Source: Aquimarina amphilecti (GTDB taxonomy: Bacteria > Bacteroidota > Bacteroidia > Flavobacteriales > Flavobacteriaceae). Taken from it: DNA of 64,000 bases. The DNA lies in the NCBI RefSeq assembly GCF_900109375.1, contig NZ_FOAB01000006.1:310001-374000 (forward strand), in the 5' to 3' direction. The translations under genes were made by a program, and so were the position numbers. The notes under the pieces are model-generated. The model made no database searches, was not told where the DNA came from, and saw only the letters and a program-made list of their open reading frames with translations. Of the stretch, positions 1 through 7,942 are shown one piece after another (the stretch's first letter is position 1; each line of letters begins with the position of its first letter).

Positions 1-2
1 AT

Positions 3-284
3 GCTAAAGCTTTTTATGCTGTGCATAGTGAGCGTCCTTTTTATGGAGAATTAGTAGAATATATGACTAGTGGTCCAATAGTAGCTGCTATCCTTGAAAA
101 GGAGAATGCTGTTGAAGACTTTAGAACTTTAATCGGTGCTACTAATCCAGAAGAAGCTGCAGAAGGAACTATCCGTAAGAAGTTTGCTACTTCTATTAGT
201 GAAAATGCTGTACACGGAAGTGATAGTGATGAAAATGCTGCTATCGAAGGAGCTTTCCATTTCTCAGGAAGAGAGCAGTTCTAA
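3..284 (+). CDS. ndk: Nucleoside diphosphate kinase, C-terminal part (5' end outside window)
   Basis: This is the last ~93 codons of nucleoside diphosphate kinase, which moves the gamma-phosphate of ATP onto NDPs through a phospho-histidine. The reading frame is open from base 3, so the gene enters from the left edge; the GTG at 21 is internal. Visible motifs are [10 protein letters not shown], the [17 protein letters not shown] segment, and the active-site signature NAVHGSDS with its catalytic His. It ends SGREQF, as expected for the family. A rho-independent terminator follows. In related flavobacteria I recall ndk near the DUF721–recF genes; here ~10 kb of accessory DNA lies between them. 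Confidence 0.95.
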   Translation, partial: AKAFYAVHSERPFYGELVEYMTSGPIVAAILEKENAVEDFRTLIGATNPEEAAEGTIRKKFATSISENAVHGSDSDENAAIEGAFHFSGREQF

Positions 285-310
285 GAAAGAAAGATTCTAA
301 AAAATATACA

Positions 311-342
311 AAAGAGGTGTTGAATTCAATGCCTCTTTTTTT
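311..342 (+). terminator. Rho-independent terminator after ndk
   Basis: AAAGAGG (311-317) pairs with CCTCTTT (332-338), with further pairing through a TTGAA/TTCAA core, and a T run follows. It closes the ndk transcript just before the convergent receptor gene. Confidence 0.8.
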
Positions 343-381
343 ATATAAAATTAACTCATCCATATAATTTAAAAAAAAGAT

Positions 382-2931
382 CTACCAAAAAACTCTAAAA
401 CTAAGATTAGGTGTAATACCTAATGCTACTATATCAGAGTTTATAAATCGGTTATCTAAAGAATTCGTTGTTCTAAACTCTCGATTTAATAAATTTTCTC
501 TATCATATAGGTTTAATACAGAAAGCCCTAATCGATACTTAACATTAGGATTAGAACCTATTTTGAAATCGTATATGGCAGAAAAATCAAGACGATGATA
601 AATAGGTAAGTTATTACCGTTGATTTCTCCAAAATCTAAAATTACTAAATTTCCATTTTCATCAACTCCATCAACATTGGTAAACGCTTTACCGGTATGC
701 CACAACCAACCCAGTGAGAATTGGAAATTGTTGATTTTATAAAAATGAGACCATTTTACAGTATGTTCTATATTCCAATTACCAGGAAAAGATTGATTGT
801 TATTGATGTCTTCAAACTTGTTTTTGGTGTTGATATAAGAATAGCTTATCCAGGTTTTATAGCGATTAAATCGTTTCTTTAAAAAGAAATCAATCCCGTA
901 AACTCTGCTTTCACCATTATGATAGGTATTGTCAATTGGGTTTATAAACCCCGCAGTTAAGGATGTAATATTATCTATTTGCTTGTAATAAGTGTCTATG
1001 TCAAAATACCATTTGTGTTTTTTAAAGCTACTGCCTAAGGTAAATTGATAACTCGTTATCACAGGAAATTGTTCTTCATTCGCTAATGTCCATACCTGAT
1101 TTTCTAGAGATAGATCACTTACTACGGATTCCCTTATTTGGCTAACAGCTTGACTTCTGTATTCTCCAGTGGCATTTAGTTGCCAAGATTTTGATAGGTT
1201 TTTTTGTATAAAAACTCTAGGTTCAATAAATGATTCATTTAATTCAGTGTAGTTATTGAATCTTAAGCCTACGGACAGGTATAAGTTTCTTGGTATTTCA
1301 TATTTATACTCACCATATATAGAGTGTGTATTCAGAAAACGATCATCTTGATCCAAAATTAATTCATACGTCGGTGTAGTTGTTACAAAGGCATATTTAA
1401 TATTGTTGTTAGAAAATTGATACCCACCTAAAATTTTATGACTTTGTGATAAAGAATAGCTAAGGTCCAAAGCTGCTCCAAAGTCTTTTACACTGTTTTT
1501 TTTGCTTTCCGTTTCTATAGTATTTCCCGATTCCGTAGTAATAAATTGATAGTTTAATAAATACCTTGTGTAATATCCACTAGTTTTAATTTTAAATTTA
1601 TTGTTTGATTGATGTTTCCAACTAATATTATATCCTTCATTCTCTGTAATTAAGTTATCATTGAAAGATGTTAAGTTGTCACTACGTTCAAAATCTAGGT
1701 CATTTTTGCTGTAAAGAGCGTTTGCTTCTATTTTATCAAAATCAGAAATTTTTGCAATTAAATTTGCATTGTAGTCTTCATAAAAAAAATCGTTTTTGGC
1801 ATCATTAAGTTCAATCGTTTCTGCTATTGTAGTGTTTTGAAAAACTCGATTAGCAAATTGCTTGTAAGTAAAGGTTTCCAGAAGATCTGTGTATGATCTT
1901 CTACCAGAAATCTGTAAAGAAACTTTATCTTTAATAATAGGAGTATGGATCACAGCATCTGCATTAATCATATTAAAACCTGCTCCACCAGAAAAACGGT
2001 CTACTATTTTATCTTCTGTTTTGATATCAATTATTCCAGAAACCCTGTCTCCATATTGAGCACTTACTCCACTTTTAGAAAAATTTACTTCTTTTACGAC
2101 ATAAGGATTAAAAGCAGATAACATTCCGAAAAGATGTCCTTGATGATATGTTTTGATGCCATTCCAAAGTACTAAATTTTGATTTGGAGCACTACCGCGT
2201 ACATATATTCCTGATGCTGTCTCGAATGGACTATTCACACCAGGTGTTAATTGAATGCTTTGAAGGATGTCAGGTTCTGTAAGACCAGGCAGTATTTCTA
2301 TATCTTTAAGGTTTATATTAACTATTCGTTTATTTTGAGTAATTCCTTTAGTAAGATATTCCTGTATAATAACTTCGTCAAGTGTTTCAATAGAATTAAT
2401 TAAATATATGTTGGCACAATTGGTATTGGTAAACTCTGAAGAATTTAAAACCTTTTGTCTAAATCCTGGTGCGCTTATTAGAATTGGAGTATTAAAACGA
2501 ACCTCTTTGTTTTCAAAATACCCTTGTTCATTCGTGGTAGTGTTTGTTCTAGATCCTTTAAAAAACACTCTTATTTTTTCTAGAGGTTGATTGTTTTCAT
2601 CATATATATAACCACAGATTGAAATGGTATCCTTTTTTGAATATTTTCTAATAGTGATAAAATTCTTTCCGGTAATTTCGAACTTTAATTGTGTTTGTTC
2701 TTGCAATATATTAATAGCTTCTTCTAGACTGGTTTCTGAGTTTGTTTGTAATGAAACTGGTTTATTTACAATCGTCGCATCGATGTAGGAGAATTTTACA
2801 TTAAATTGTTTTTCTATTGAAGGAATTATTAGAGATAACGGTTCGTTTTTGAGATCAATAATGGTTGTTTTTTCTTGTGAAAAAACAACCATCCCCCAGA
2901 AAAGCATGCAAACACATAAAAATCTTGTCAT
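382..2931 (-). CDS. TonB-dependent receptor with N-terminal STN signalling domain (FecA-like transducer)
   Basis: This is an 849-residue outer-membrane receptor. In order it has a signal peptide (1-19, ending FSQ), an STN/secretin-like domain (~22-97), a carboxypeptidase-regulatory-like beta-sandwich (~105-185), a TonB plug (~200-310, with GIYVRGSAPNQNLVLWNG and a SAQYGDRVSGIIDIKT-like end), and a 22-strand-type barrel ending LSFRVFW. In FecA/FpvA-type transducers the STN domain touches the periplasmic part of a FecR anti-sigma factor. Here that partner is encoded 4 bp upstream, and an ECF sigma gene precedes both. No SusD partner is present, so a glycan-uptake role is not supported. The ligand is unknown. 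It is cotranscribed with fecR from the ECF-type promoter at 3871-3900. Confidence 0.9.
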   Translation of the reverse strand: MTRFLCVCMLFWGMVVFSQEKTTIIDLKNEPLSLIIPSIEKQFNVKFSYIDATIVNKPVSLQTNSETSLEEAINILQEQTQLKFEITGKNFITIRKYSKKDTISICGYIYDENNQPLEKIRVFFKGSRTNTTTNEQGYFENKEVRFNTPILISAPGFRQKVLNSSEFTNTNCANIYLINSIETLDEVIIQEYLTKGITQNKRIVNINLKDIEILPGLTEPDILQSIQLTPGVNSPFETASGIYVRGSAPNQNLVLWNGIKTYHQGHLFGMLSAFNPYVVKEVNFSKSGVSAQYGDRVSGIIDIKTEDKIVDRFSGGAGFNMINADAVIHTPIIKDKVSLQISGRRSYTDLLETFTYKQFANRVFQNTTIAETIELNDAKNDFFYEDYNANLIAKISDFDKIEANALYSKNDLDFERSDNLTSFNDNLITENEGYNISWKHQSNNKFKIKTSGYYTRYLLNYQFITTESGNTIETESKKNSVKDFGAALDLSYSLSQSHKILGGYQFSNNNIKYAFVTTTPTYELILDQDDRFLNTHSIYGEYKYEIPRNLYLSVGLRFNNYTELNESFIEPRVFIQKNLSKSWQLNATGEYRSQAVSQIRESVVSDLSLENQVWTLANEEQFPVITSYQFTLGSSFKKHKWYFDIDTYYKQIDNITSLTAGFINPIDNTYHNGESRVYGIDFFLKKRFNRYKTWISYSYINTKNKFEDINNNQSFPGNWNIEHTVKWSHFYKINNFQFSLGWLWHTGKAFTNVDGVDENGNLVILDFGEINGNNLPIYHRLDFSAIYDFKIGSNPNVKYRLGLSVLNLYDRENLLNREFRTTNSLDNRFINSDIVALGITPNLSFRVFW

Positions 2932-2935
2932 TCTC

Positions 2936-3850
2936 TTATCTATCTAATACCACGGTTTTTTGGTCTTGCAATAATTTATATTGCAAACCTAAGGTACTAA
3001 AAACTGTTTTAAGAGCAACTTCTATATTATCATTGGGAAAAGTTCCTGTATAGATTGTTTCAATATCAATTCCATTGGAGTTAATAGTAATGTTGTACTG
3101 ATCTTCTAATTCTTTGAAAACATACTGCAGAGGTACACTTTTAAATGAACTAGTATTGCTAATCCAGGAAGGCTCTAATGCCTCAAACACCCAGTTTTCG
3201 GATGAAGTACGAGCAATTTTTCTATAACCTTTTCCTGCGGTGAGTATGGTGTTTTCTTTCCCGCTGTTAACATTCACTTTACCTTCATAGCATAGTGCTT
3301 CAAAATATGTAGATTGCGATTGTACATTAAATTCTGTTCCTAGCACAGTAACATCCCCATTTGTTGTAGTTACTGTAAATTTGCTTCCTTTTTTTACTTT
3401 AAAATATGCTTCTCCTTCTAAGGATATCACTCTATTATTTTTCCAATCGTTTTTATTAAAAATAGCTTCAGATTTAGCATTCAATATCATTTCTGAGCCG
3501 TCAGGTAATATAACAGCTAATTGTTCTCCATACGAGGTAGTAAACGAGTCATTAGATTTAAAAAAGAAAAATCCAAATAATATAGCGATTGAAGCAGCTA
3601 CAGCTAAAGCAGGCCATAGTTTGATAACAGGTTTAGTGTTCTTTTTTAAAGAGTTTTTCTTGTTAGATTTTATATTGTTTAAAGCATTGTCTACATCATA
3701 TGTTTTAAGTTCTAAAGCATCTGCACCAGCCATGATCTTAGCATAGTGATGATATTCTGGATGAGATTTGAACTCATTGAGTTCCTCTGGAGAAAGCCCT
3801 CCATTAATCCATCTTGATAAGAATATATCATCTTTTTTATCGTCTAACAT
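2936..3850 (-). CDS. FecR-family anti-sigma factor
   Basis: This is a 304-residue single-pass inner-membrane regulator. The cytoplasmic N-terminus (1-75, starting MLDDKKDD with an FLSRWINGGLSPEE motif) should hold the sigma factor. A membrane helix follows at ~76-97, then a periplasmic FecR domain (~108-205, including LPDGSEMILNAKS and VTVLGTEFNV) and a C-terminal DUF4974/STN-like domain (~230-300, FKSVPLQYVFKELEDQYNI). This is the standard Bacteroidota layout that links an ECF sigma to a TonB receptor. It lies downstream of the sigma gene and 4 bp before the receptor. The 117-bp gap to the sigma gene contains its own ECF-type promoter, which suggests feedback control. Confidence 0.93.
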   Translation of the reverse strand: MLDDKKDDIFLSRWINGGLSPEELNEFKSHPEYHHYAKIMAGADALELKTYDVDNALNNIKSNKKNSLKKNTKPVIKLWPALAVAASIAILFGFFFFKSNDSFTTSYGEQLAVILPDGSEMILNAKSEAIFNKNDWKNNRVISLEGEAYFKVKKGSKFTVTTTNGDVTVLGTEFNVQSQSTYFEALCYEGKVNVNSGKENTILTAGKGYRKIARTSSENWVFEALEPSWISNTSSFKSVPLQYVFKELEDQYNITINSNGIDIETIYTGTFPNDNIEVALKTVFSTLGLQYKLLQDQKTVVLDR

Positions 3851-3870
3851 AACTTGTCTGTATATAATAG

Positions 3871-3900
3871 AAACGTTTTACTATCTAATAACCCTACCCT
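3871..3900 (-). promoter_or_regulatory. ECF-type promoter P1 (fecR–receptor operon)
   Basis: On the minus strand, AGGGTAGGGT (3900-3891) is followed after exactly 15 bp by CGTTTC (from 3875 down). The same two blocks with the same gap occur before the three lipoprotein genes at 4568, 6227 and 7890. By position they are the -35 and -10 elements of an alternative sigma factor, most simply the ECF sigma encoded immediately upstream. Confidence 0.75.
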
Positions 3901-3967
3901 AATATTTACTTTTTTTATTTTCATATTAATAATGATCTAATGATTTGGTTTTAGAAAATAATTACAA

Positions 3968-4489
3968 TTAAATATTTCCGATTTTTTTTCTTAGTGTTAA
4001 TAAAGCCTTATGCATTAGTTTTTCTATTGCTTTTACAGATACATTAGATAACTCAGCAATTTCTCTATATGTTTTTTTGTCAATTCTACTTAATAAAAAA
4101 ACTTCTCGTTGTCTATCGGGTAAATCAGCTATAGCTTTTTTTAATTTCTCCATATACTCTTTTTCAAGCATAACAAATTCTGGAGATTCATTGGTTACAT
4201 CACTTTTTCGTTGTGTAATATAATTTTGATGCTTAAACTTTACTTGTTGATGTCTTGCAATGCTAATTCCTAAATTAGTAGCAATCGTATAGACATAACT
4301 TTTTGCCTTGTCTAAAGGGACCTTTGCGCAATTATTCCATAATTTGATAAAAGAATCTTGCACGATATCTTCTGCCTGATCAAGATCTCCAAATTTATAG
4401 TATAGATAACTTCTCAAAAGTTTAGCATGACTTTTGAAAAATTGATTAAAAGCTTGTTCGTCACAAGTAGAGTTTTTACTATCAGACAT
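3968..4489 (-). CDS. ECF RNA polymerase sigma-70 factor
   Basis: This 173-residue sigma factor has only regions 2 and 4. Region 2 is at ~12-80 (YYKFGDLDQAEDIVQDSFIK, then a core-binding and -10 recognition helix with YVYTIATN). Region 4 is at ~110-165 (LPDRQREVFLLSRIDKKTYREIAE and the helix-turn-helix SVKAIEKLMHKALLTLR). The ATG at 4489 gives a normal N-terminus. With fecR and the STN receptor it forms a complete FecI/FecR/FecA-like cascade. Its own upstream region lacks the GGGTAGGGT–CGTTT motif on the minus strand, so it is probably expressed at a basal level and activates its targets when released. Confidence 0.95.
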   Translation of the reverse strand: MSDSKNSTCDEQAFNQFFKSHAKLLRSYLYYKFGDLDQAEDIVQDSFIKLWNNCAKVPLDKAKSYVYTIATNLGISIARHQQVKFKHQNYITQRKSDVTNESPEFVMLEKEYMEKLKKAIADLPDRQREVFLLSRIDKKTYREIAELSNVSVKAIEKLMHKALLTLRKKIGNI

Positions 4490-4567
4490 TTGGGGGATTT
4501 ATTTAGTGTCAAAACTAGATTTTTTTCCGATACCAAAAAAAATAAATTATAAAAAAAAATAAAAGTT

Positions 4568-4600
4568 GGGGTGGGGTAGCTTGATTGATTAGCGTTTTAC
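4568..4600 (+). promoter_or_regulatory. ECF-type promoter P2 (first lipoprotein gene)
   Basis: GGGGTGGGGT (4568-4577), a 15-bp gap, then CGTTTTACTAGTG from 4593. It matches P1, P3 and P4 in both blocks and in spacing. The lipoprotein ATG lies ~70 bp downstream, leaving a short untranslated leader. Confidence 0.75.
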
Positions 4601-4663
4601 TAGTGTTATAACACACAAAATATCTCAATTGAGTTTTACTTAATCTTTAATTAAAAAATTAAA

Positions 4664-6106
4664 ATGAAAAATCTTAAAATTCTTAGCCTACTTATGCTGG
4701 GGCTTATGTTAGTATTTACTGCATGTGAAGAAAGCGATGACAGCGACTCAACTACAGATTGTCCTGAATTATCTTTTGAAAGAGATGGTGGGAAATTAAT
4801 TGCAAATTTTGAAGAAATAAACAGTTTGGACGTTTACGAATGGTTTGTAAATGATGAATTGGTAGAAACTGAAAATCTAGAAAATCAACGTGATAATACG
4901 TTAGATATTTCCGAATATAATCCTGGAACTTATACTATTTGTATAAAAGCCGAGACTCCAGATTGTCCTGCAGGTGTAGAGTTTTGTAAAGAAATAGTTG
5001 TAGGAGAGGATATGGAAGGTTGTCCAGAATTGAAATTCACAAGAGATGGAGATTACCTAATAGCTGATTTCGAAGGCCTTGATACATTAGAGTTTTATGC
5101 TTGGCAAGTTTCTGGAGAAACTCTAGGGAATGAAACTATCATAGAAAATGAAGGAACCGATAATCAAGGGGATAATAAATTTTCTCTTGCTAATTTAGAA
5201 GAAGGGACATATACTATTTGTTTAATCTCAGAAAGTCCTACCTGTACTAGCGCTGAGTATTGCGAAGAAATTACTATCGATGGTGATGGACAGGATTCTT
5301 GCCCTGATCTTTCAGTTAGTTCAGAAGGAAATATCATTGTAGCTACAATTAGTGGGACCGATGATTTTGATTTGTTTAAATGGTATGTAAACAATCAGCT
5401 TTTAGCTGCTGAAGATTTGCAGGTTCAGGGTAATACTGTAACACTAGATTTGAGTAATTACAATCCAGGTTCTTATGAAGTTTGTGTAAAATTTAATTCT
5501 AACGATTGTTCTCAAGGGATTGAAGCTTGCGTATCTGCTCAAGTAACAGATGATAATAATGGAGGTGATGATTGTCCTGATTTATCATTTATTGAAGAAG
5601 GAACATTAATGTTTGCTAACTTTCCTGGTATTAATCAGCTAGATGTATATGAATGGTTTGTTGACGGAGTATTGGTAGAAACCGAAAGTTTACAAAGTCA
5701 GGATAGAGATAATAAACTTGATTTATCATCTTATAATCCTGGAACTTATACTGTTTGTATCAAAGCAGAAACTAATGAATGTCCTAATGGTACAGAATTT
5801 TGTAGAGATGTAGTAATTCCAGAACCACAGCCAGTAGATTGTTCAGTATTTAAGCTGGAATATATAGCAACAAATGGAGCTGAATTTGTAAATGCTAATG
5901 GAGTTATTCTATTTGGATTAGAGGATAACTCTGTAGTATGGGAAATTGATGGAACTCAAATTAATCCTACAACTACAACAGGACATTTTATCATATTAAA
6001 AAATCACCTTAGTCAAGCAGGAAAGTATGAGATTTGCTATAAGGCGGAGTCAACTGAATGTGGAGCACTACAAGAGTGTATCGAAGTTGATTTTCAAGGA
6101 TTGTAA
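4664..6106 (+). CDS. Surface lipoprotein with five Cys-rich ~90-residue repeats (paralogue 1)
   Basis: I do not recognise a named family. The protein has 480 residues: a lipoprotein signal with Cys21 as acylated residue (FTAC), then EESDDSD, an acidic stretch resembling Bacteroidota lipoprotein export signals that send lipoproteins to the cell surface. Five tandem repeats start at about residues 33, 120, 213, 304 and 393. The first four share four Cys each: CP[ED]L at the start, a YEWFV[ND]-like strand, GTYT[IV]C, then CP..[VT]EFC. The fifth is more divergent. The fold is probably a PKD/Ig-like beta-sandwich with two disulfides (inference). It is divergent from the ECF sigma gene and has its own ECF-type promoter and terminator. 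Binding or adhesion is likely; no enzyme motif is seen. Confidence 0.85.
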   Translation: MKNLKILSLLMLGLMLVFTACEESDDSDSTTDCPELSFERDGGKLIANFEEINSLDVYEWFVNDELVETENLENQRDNTLDISEYNPGTYTICIKAETPDCPAGVEFCKEIVVGEDMEGCPELKFTRDGDYLIADFEGLDTLEFYAWQVSGETLGNETIIENEGTDNQGDNKFSLANLEEGTYTICLISESPTCTSAEYCEEITIDGDGQDSCPDLSVSSEGNIIVATISGTDDFDLFKWYVNNQLLAAEDLQVQGNTVTLDLSNYNPGSYEVCVKFNSNDCSQGIEACVSAQVTDDNNGGDDCPDLSFIEEGTLMFANFPGINQLDVYEWFVDGVLVETESLQSQDRDNKLDLSSYNPGTYTVCIKAETNECPNGTEFCRDVVIPEPQPVDCSVFKLEYIATNGAEFVNANGVILFGLEDNSVVWEIDGTQINPTTTTGHFIILKNHLSQAGKYEICYKAESTECGALQECIEVDFQGL

Positions 6107-6153
6107 TATGAATAATAAATGTTCTTAATAGATCATAGTTCATAATTTTAAAG

Positions 6154-6188
6154 AATGAGGTTGTATATCAATACAACCTCATTTTTTT
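6154..6188 (+). terminator. Rho-independent terminator after lipoprotein 1
   Basis: AATGAGGTTGTAT (6154-6166) and ATACAACCTCATT (6171-6183) form a perfect 13-bp stem followed by T7. It separates the transcripts of paralogues 1 and 2, so each lipoprotein gene depends on its own promoter. Confidence 0.9.
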
Positions 6189-6226
6189 AATTTCAAAAAT
6201 GACCTTTAACATTTTTTTTGAAGGAA

Positions 6227-6264
6227 GGGGTAGGGTATTCTTTTTTAGCTGCGTTTCATTAGTG
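6227..6264 (+). promoter_or_regulatory. ECF-type promoter P3 (second lipoprotein gene)
   Basis: GGGGTAGGGT (6227-6236), a 15-bp gap, then CGTTTCATTAGTG (6252-6264). The -10 side matches P2 over 11 of 13 bases, although the spacer sequences are unrelated. Confidence 0.78.
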
Positions 6265-6321
6265 TGGAGCGCATAAAAAGCTTCTAAGACAATTAATTAT
6301 TGACAACCCCTAAAAATTATA

Positions 6322-7758
6322 ATGATGAAAAAACTTAGTATTTGGTATGTAATGATCTTTACACTTTTATTGGGAATTATTTCTTGTGAAGAGATTGAAG
6401 AATTAGAAAATTGCCCGGATGTTACTATTAATGTAGACAATGTTTCTGGAAGTGCAGTTTATCGATTTGCAGCTCAATTAGACGGTATTGAGGATGTAAG
6501 ACTTACTTGGTCTATTGATGGCGAAGAAATAGATACTGGTAACTTAAGCGATATCGCAAATCAGATTTTTGAATATCAGTTTGAAGAAGGAACATATACC
6601 GTTTGTGTAAAAGTAGTAAGCGATACTTGTCCTATAGAAGTGTGTAAAGAAATTGAAGTAGATGTTGATGAAACAGATCCTTGTCCAGACTTATTCTTTG
6701 AAGCAAGACAGTATGAAAAACCAAATAAGTATAAGTTTATTGCAGATTTCCCTGGAATCGAAGATGTTCGTTATGAATGGTTTATTGATGGAGAAGTGAT
6801 AGATAATGACAATCAGAATGATGATAACTATTTATTTTGGGAATTTAATGAGTCTGGTAGTTATGAAGTATGTATTAAAACAGAAACTCCAGATTGTCCT
6901 AACGGAACTTCTTATTGCAAGACTATCGAAATAGAAGAGACAGATATAGACGAAGAATGTCCTGAGTTATTTTTTATTGCAGAACAAGACGGAGATAATC
7001 CAGCATATTATTTTCAAGTAGAATTTGAAGGAGCTGATCAAGTAGAATGGTTAGGATGGTATATTGATGGAGAGTTTGTAGAGGATTCTAATAATGGTGA
7101 TAATAATAGATTTTATTATCAGTTTGCACCAGGAAGGTATGAAGTATGTTTAAAAACAGAAACTCCAGAATGTCCAGAAGGAACTTCTTATTGTAAAATT
7201 ATTGAAATTGAAGGTGATGCTAGTGTTTGCCCAGAATTGTTCTTTGAAGCAGAACAAGATGGAGATAACCTTGCGTATTACTTTTACCCAAGTGCTTTTG
7301 AAGGTATAGATGATGTAACACTAGAATGGTCCATTAATGGTGATTATGTAGGAACAAGTTCAGGTCACAATGATCCTTTCTACTATCAATTTAGTGTTGG
7401 TAGTTATGAGGTATGTCTTTCTGTAGAAACACCAGATTGCCCTGAAGGTGTAACATTTTGTAAAGTAATTGAAATCGAAGGGTCAGAAGTAGATTGTCCA
7501 GATTTATTTTTTAATATAGAACAAGAAGGAAACACTCCTGGATATAATTTCTGGGCAGAATTTGAGGGAATGAATAGTGTTTCTTATGAATGGATGATTA
7601 ACGGAGATGTAGTAGATTCTGAGATGATGAACAGCAATGATAGAGATGATTATTTATATTATCAATTCGGAACAGGTACTTATGAAATCTGTATTATCAC
7701 AGAAACACCGGATTGTCCAAATGGCGTAACATTTTGTAAAACATTAGTCATAGAATAG
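6322..7758 (+). CDS. Surface lipoprotein with five Cys-rich ~90-residue repeats (paralogue 2)
   Basis: This is a 478-residue paralogue of the preceding gene. The lipoprotein signal ends GIISC (Cys22) and is followed by the acidic EEIEELE. Five repeats begin at about 31, 121, 213, 303 and 392, each with CP[DE]LFF, a W-[FYM]-I-[ND]-G strand, a YEVC strand and CP[NE]G..[YF]CK. Four Cys per repeat point to two disulfides. Repeats 2-5 are more alike than those of paralogue 1, which suggests recent internal duplication. Two adjacent ATGs (6322 and 6325) could both start it. It is a single-gene unit between P3 and a terminator. No catalytic motif is seen; ligand binding or adhesion is inferred. Confidence 0.85.
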   Translation: MMKKLSIWYVMIFTLLLGIISCEEIEELENCPDVTINVDNVSGSAVYRFAAQLDGIEDVRLTWSIDGEEIDTGNLSDIANQIFEYQFEEGTYTVCVKVVSDTCPIEVCKEIEVDVDETDPCPDLFFEARQYEKPNKYKFIADFPGIEDVRYEWFIDGEVIDNDNQNDDNYLFWEFNESGSYEVCIKTETPDCPNGTSYCKTIEIEETDIDEECPELFFIAEQDGDNPAYYFQVEFEGADQVEWLGWYIDGEFVEDSNNGDNNRFYYQFAPGRYEVCLKTETPECPEGTSYCKIIEIEGDASVCPELFFEAEQDGDNLAYYFYPSAFEGIDDVTLEWSINGDYVGTSSGHNDPFYYQFSVGSYEVCLSVETPDCPEGVTFCKVIEIEGSEVDCPDLFFNIEQEGNTPGYNFWAEFEGMNSVSYEWMINGDVVDSEMMNSNDRDDYLYYQFGTGTYEICIITETPDCPNGVTFCKTLVIE

Positions 7759-7789
7759 TACAGTTAGTTAGGTTAGATTAATTAGGTTG

Positions 7790-7830
7790 ATTCCCTGGAA
7801 GCATTGTCATTCTTTCAGGGAATTTTGTTT
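7790..7830 (+). terminator. Rho-independent terminator after lipoprotein 2
   Basis: ATTCCCTG (7790-7797) pairs with CAGGGAAT (7816-7823), followed by TTTGTTT. It isolates paralogue 2 from paralogue 3. Confidence 0.7.
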
Positions 7831-7889
7831 ATGCGCATAAGATATGTTAGATTGTAACCTAAAATAGATTGAATAATTTATTTTAACTC

Positions 7890-7922
7890 AGGGTAGGGTA
7901 GACTGATTTTCAGACGTTTTAC
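7890..7922 (+). promoter_or_regulatory. ECF-type promoter P4 (third lipoprotein gene)
   Basis: AGGGTAGGGT (7890-7899), a 15-bp gap, then CGTTTTAC (7915-7922). The upstream block is identical to that of P1. The gene start is only ~20 bp downstream of the -10 block. Confidence 0.78.
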
Positions 7923-7942
7923 TTATATAAAGGCAAATTATT

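Noticed and set aside
382..2931. SusC of a polysaccharide utilisation locus
   Set aside because: There is no SusD, no glycoside hydrolase and no surface glycan-binding protein of known type nearby; the STN domain and FecR indicate a signalling receptor.
2408..3746. Antisense reading frames over the receptor and fecR genes (and similar ones across the window)
   Set aside because: They lie opposite well-supported genes, have no family features and no start signals; they are shadows of the coding strand.
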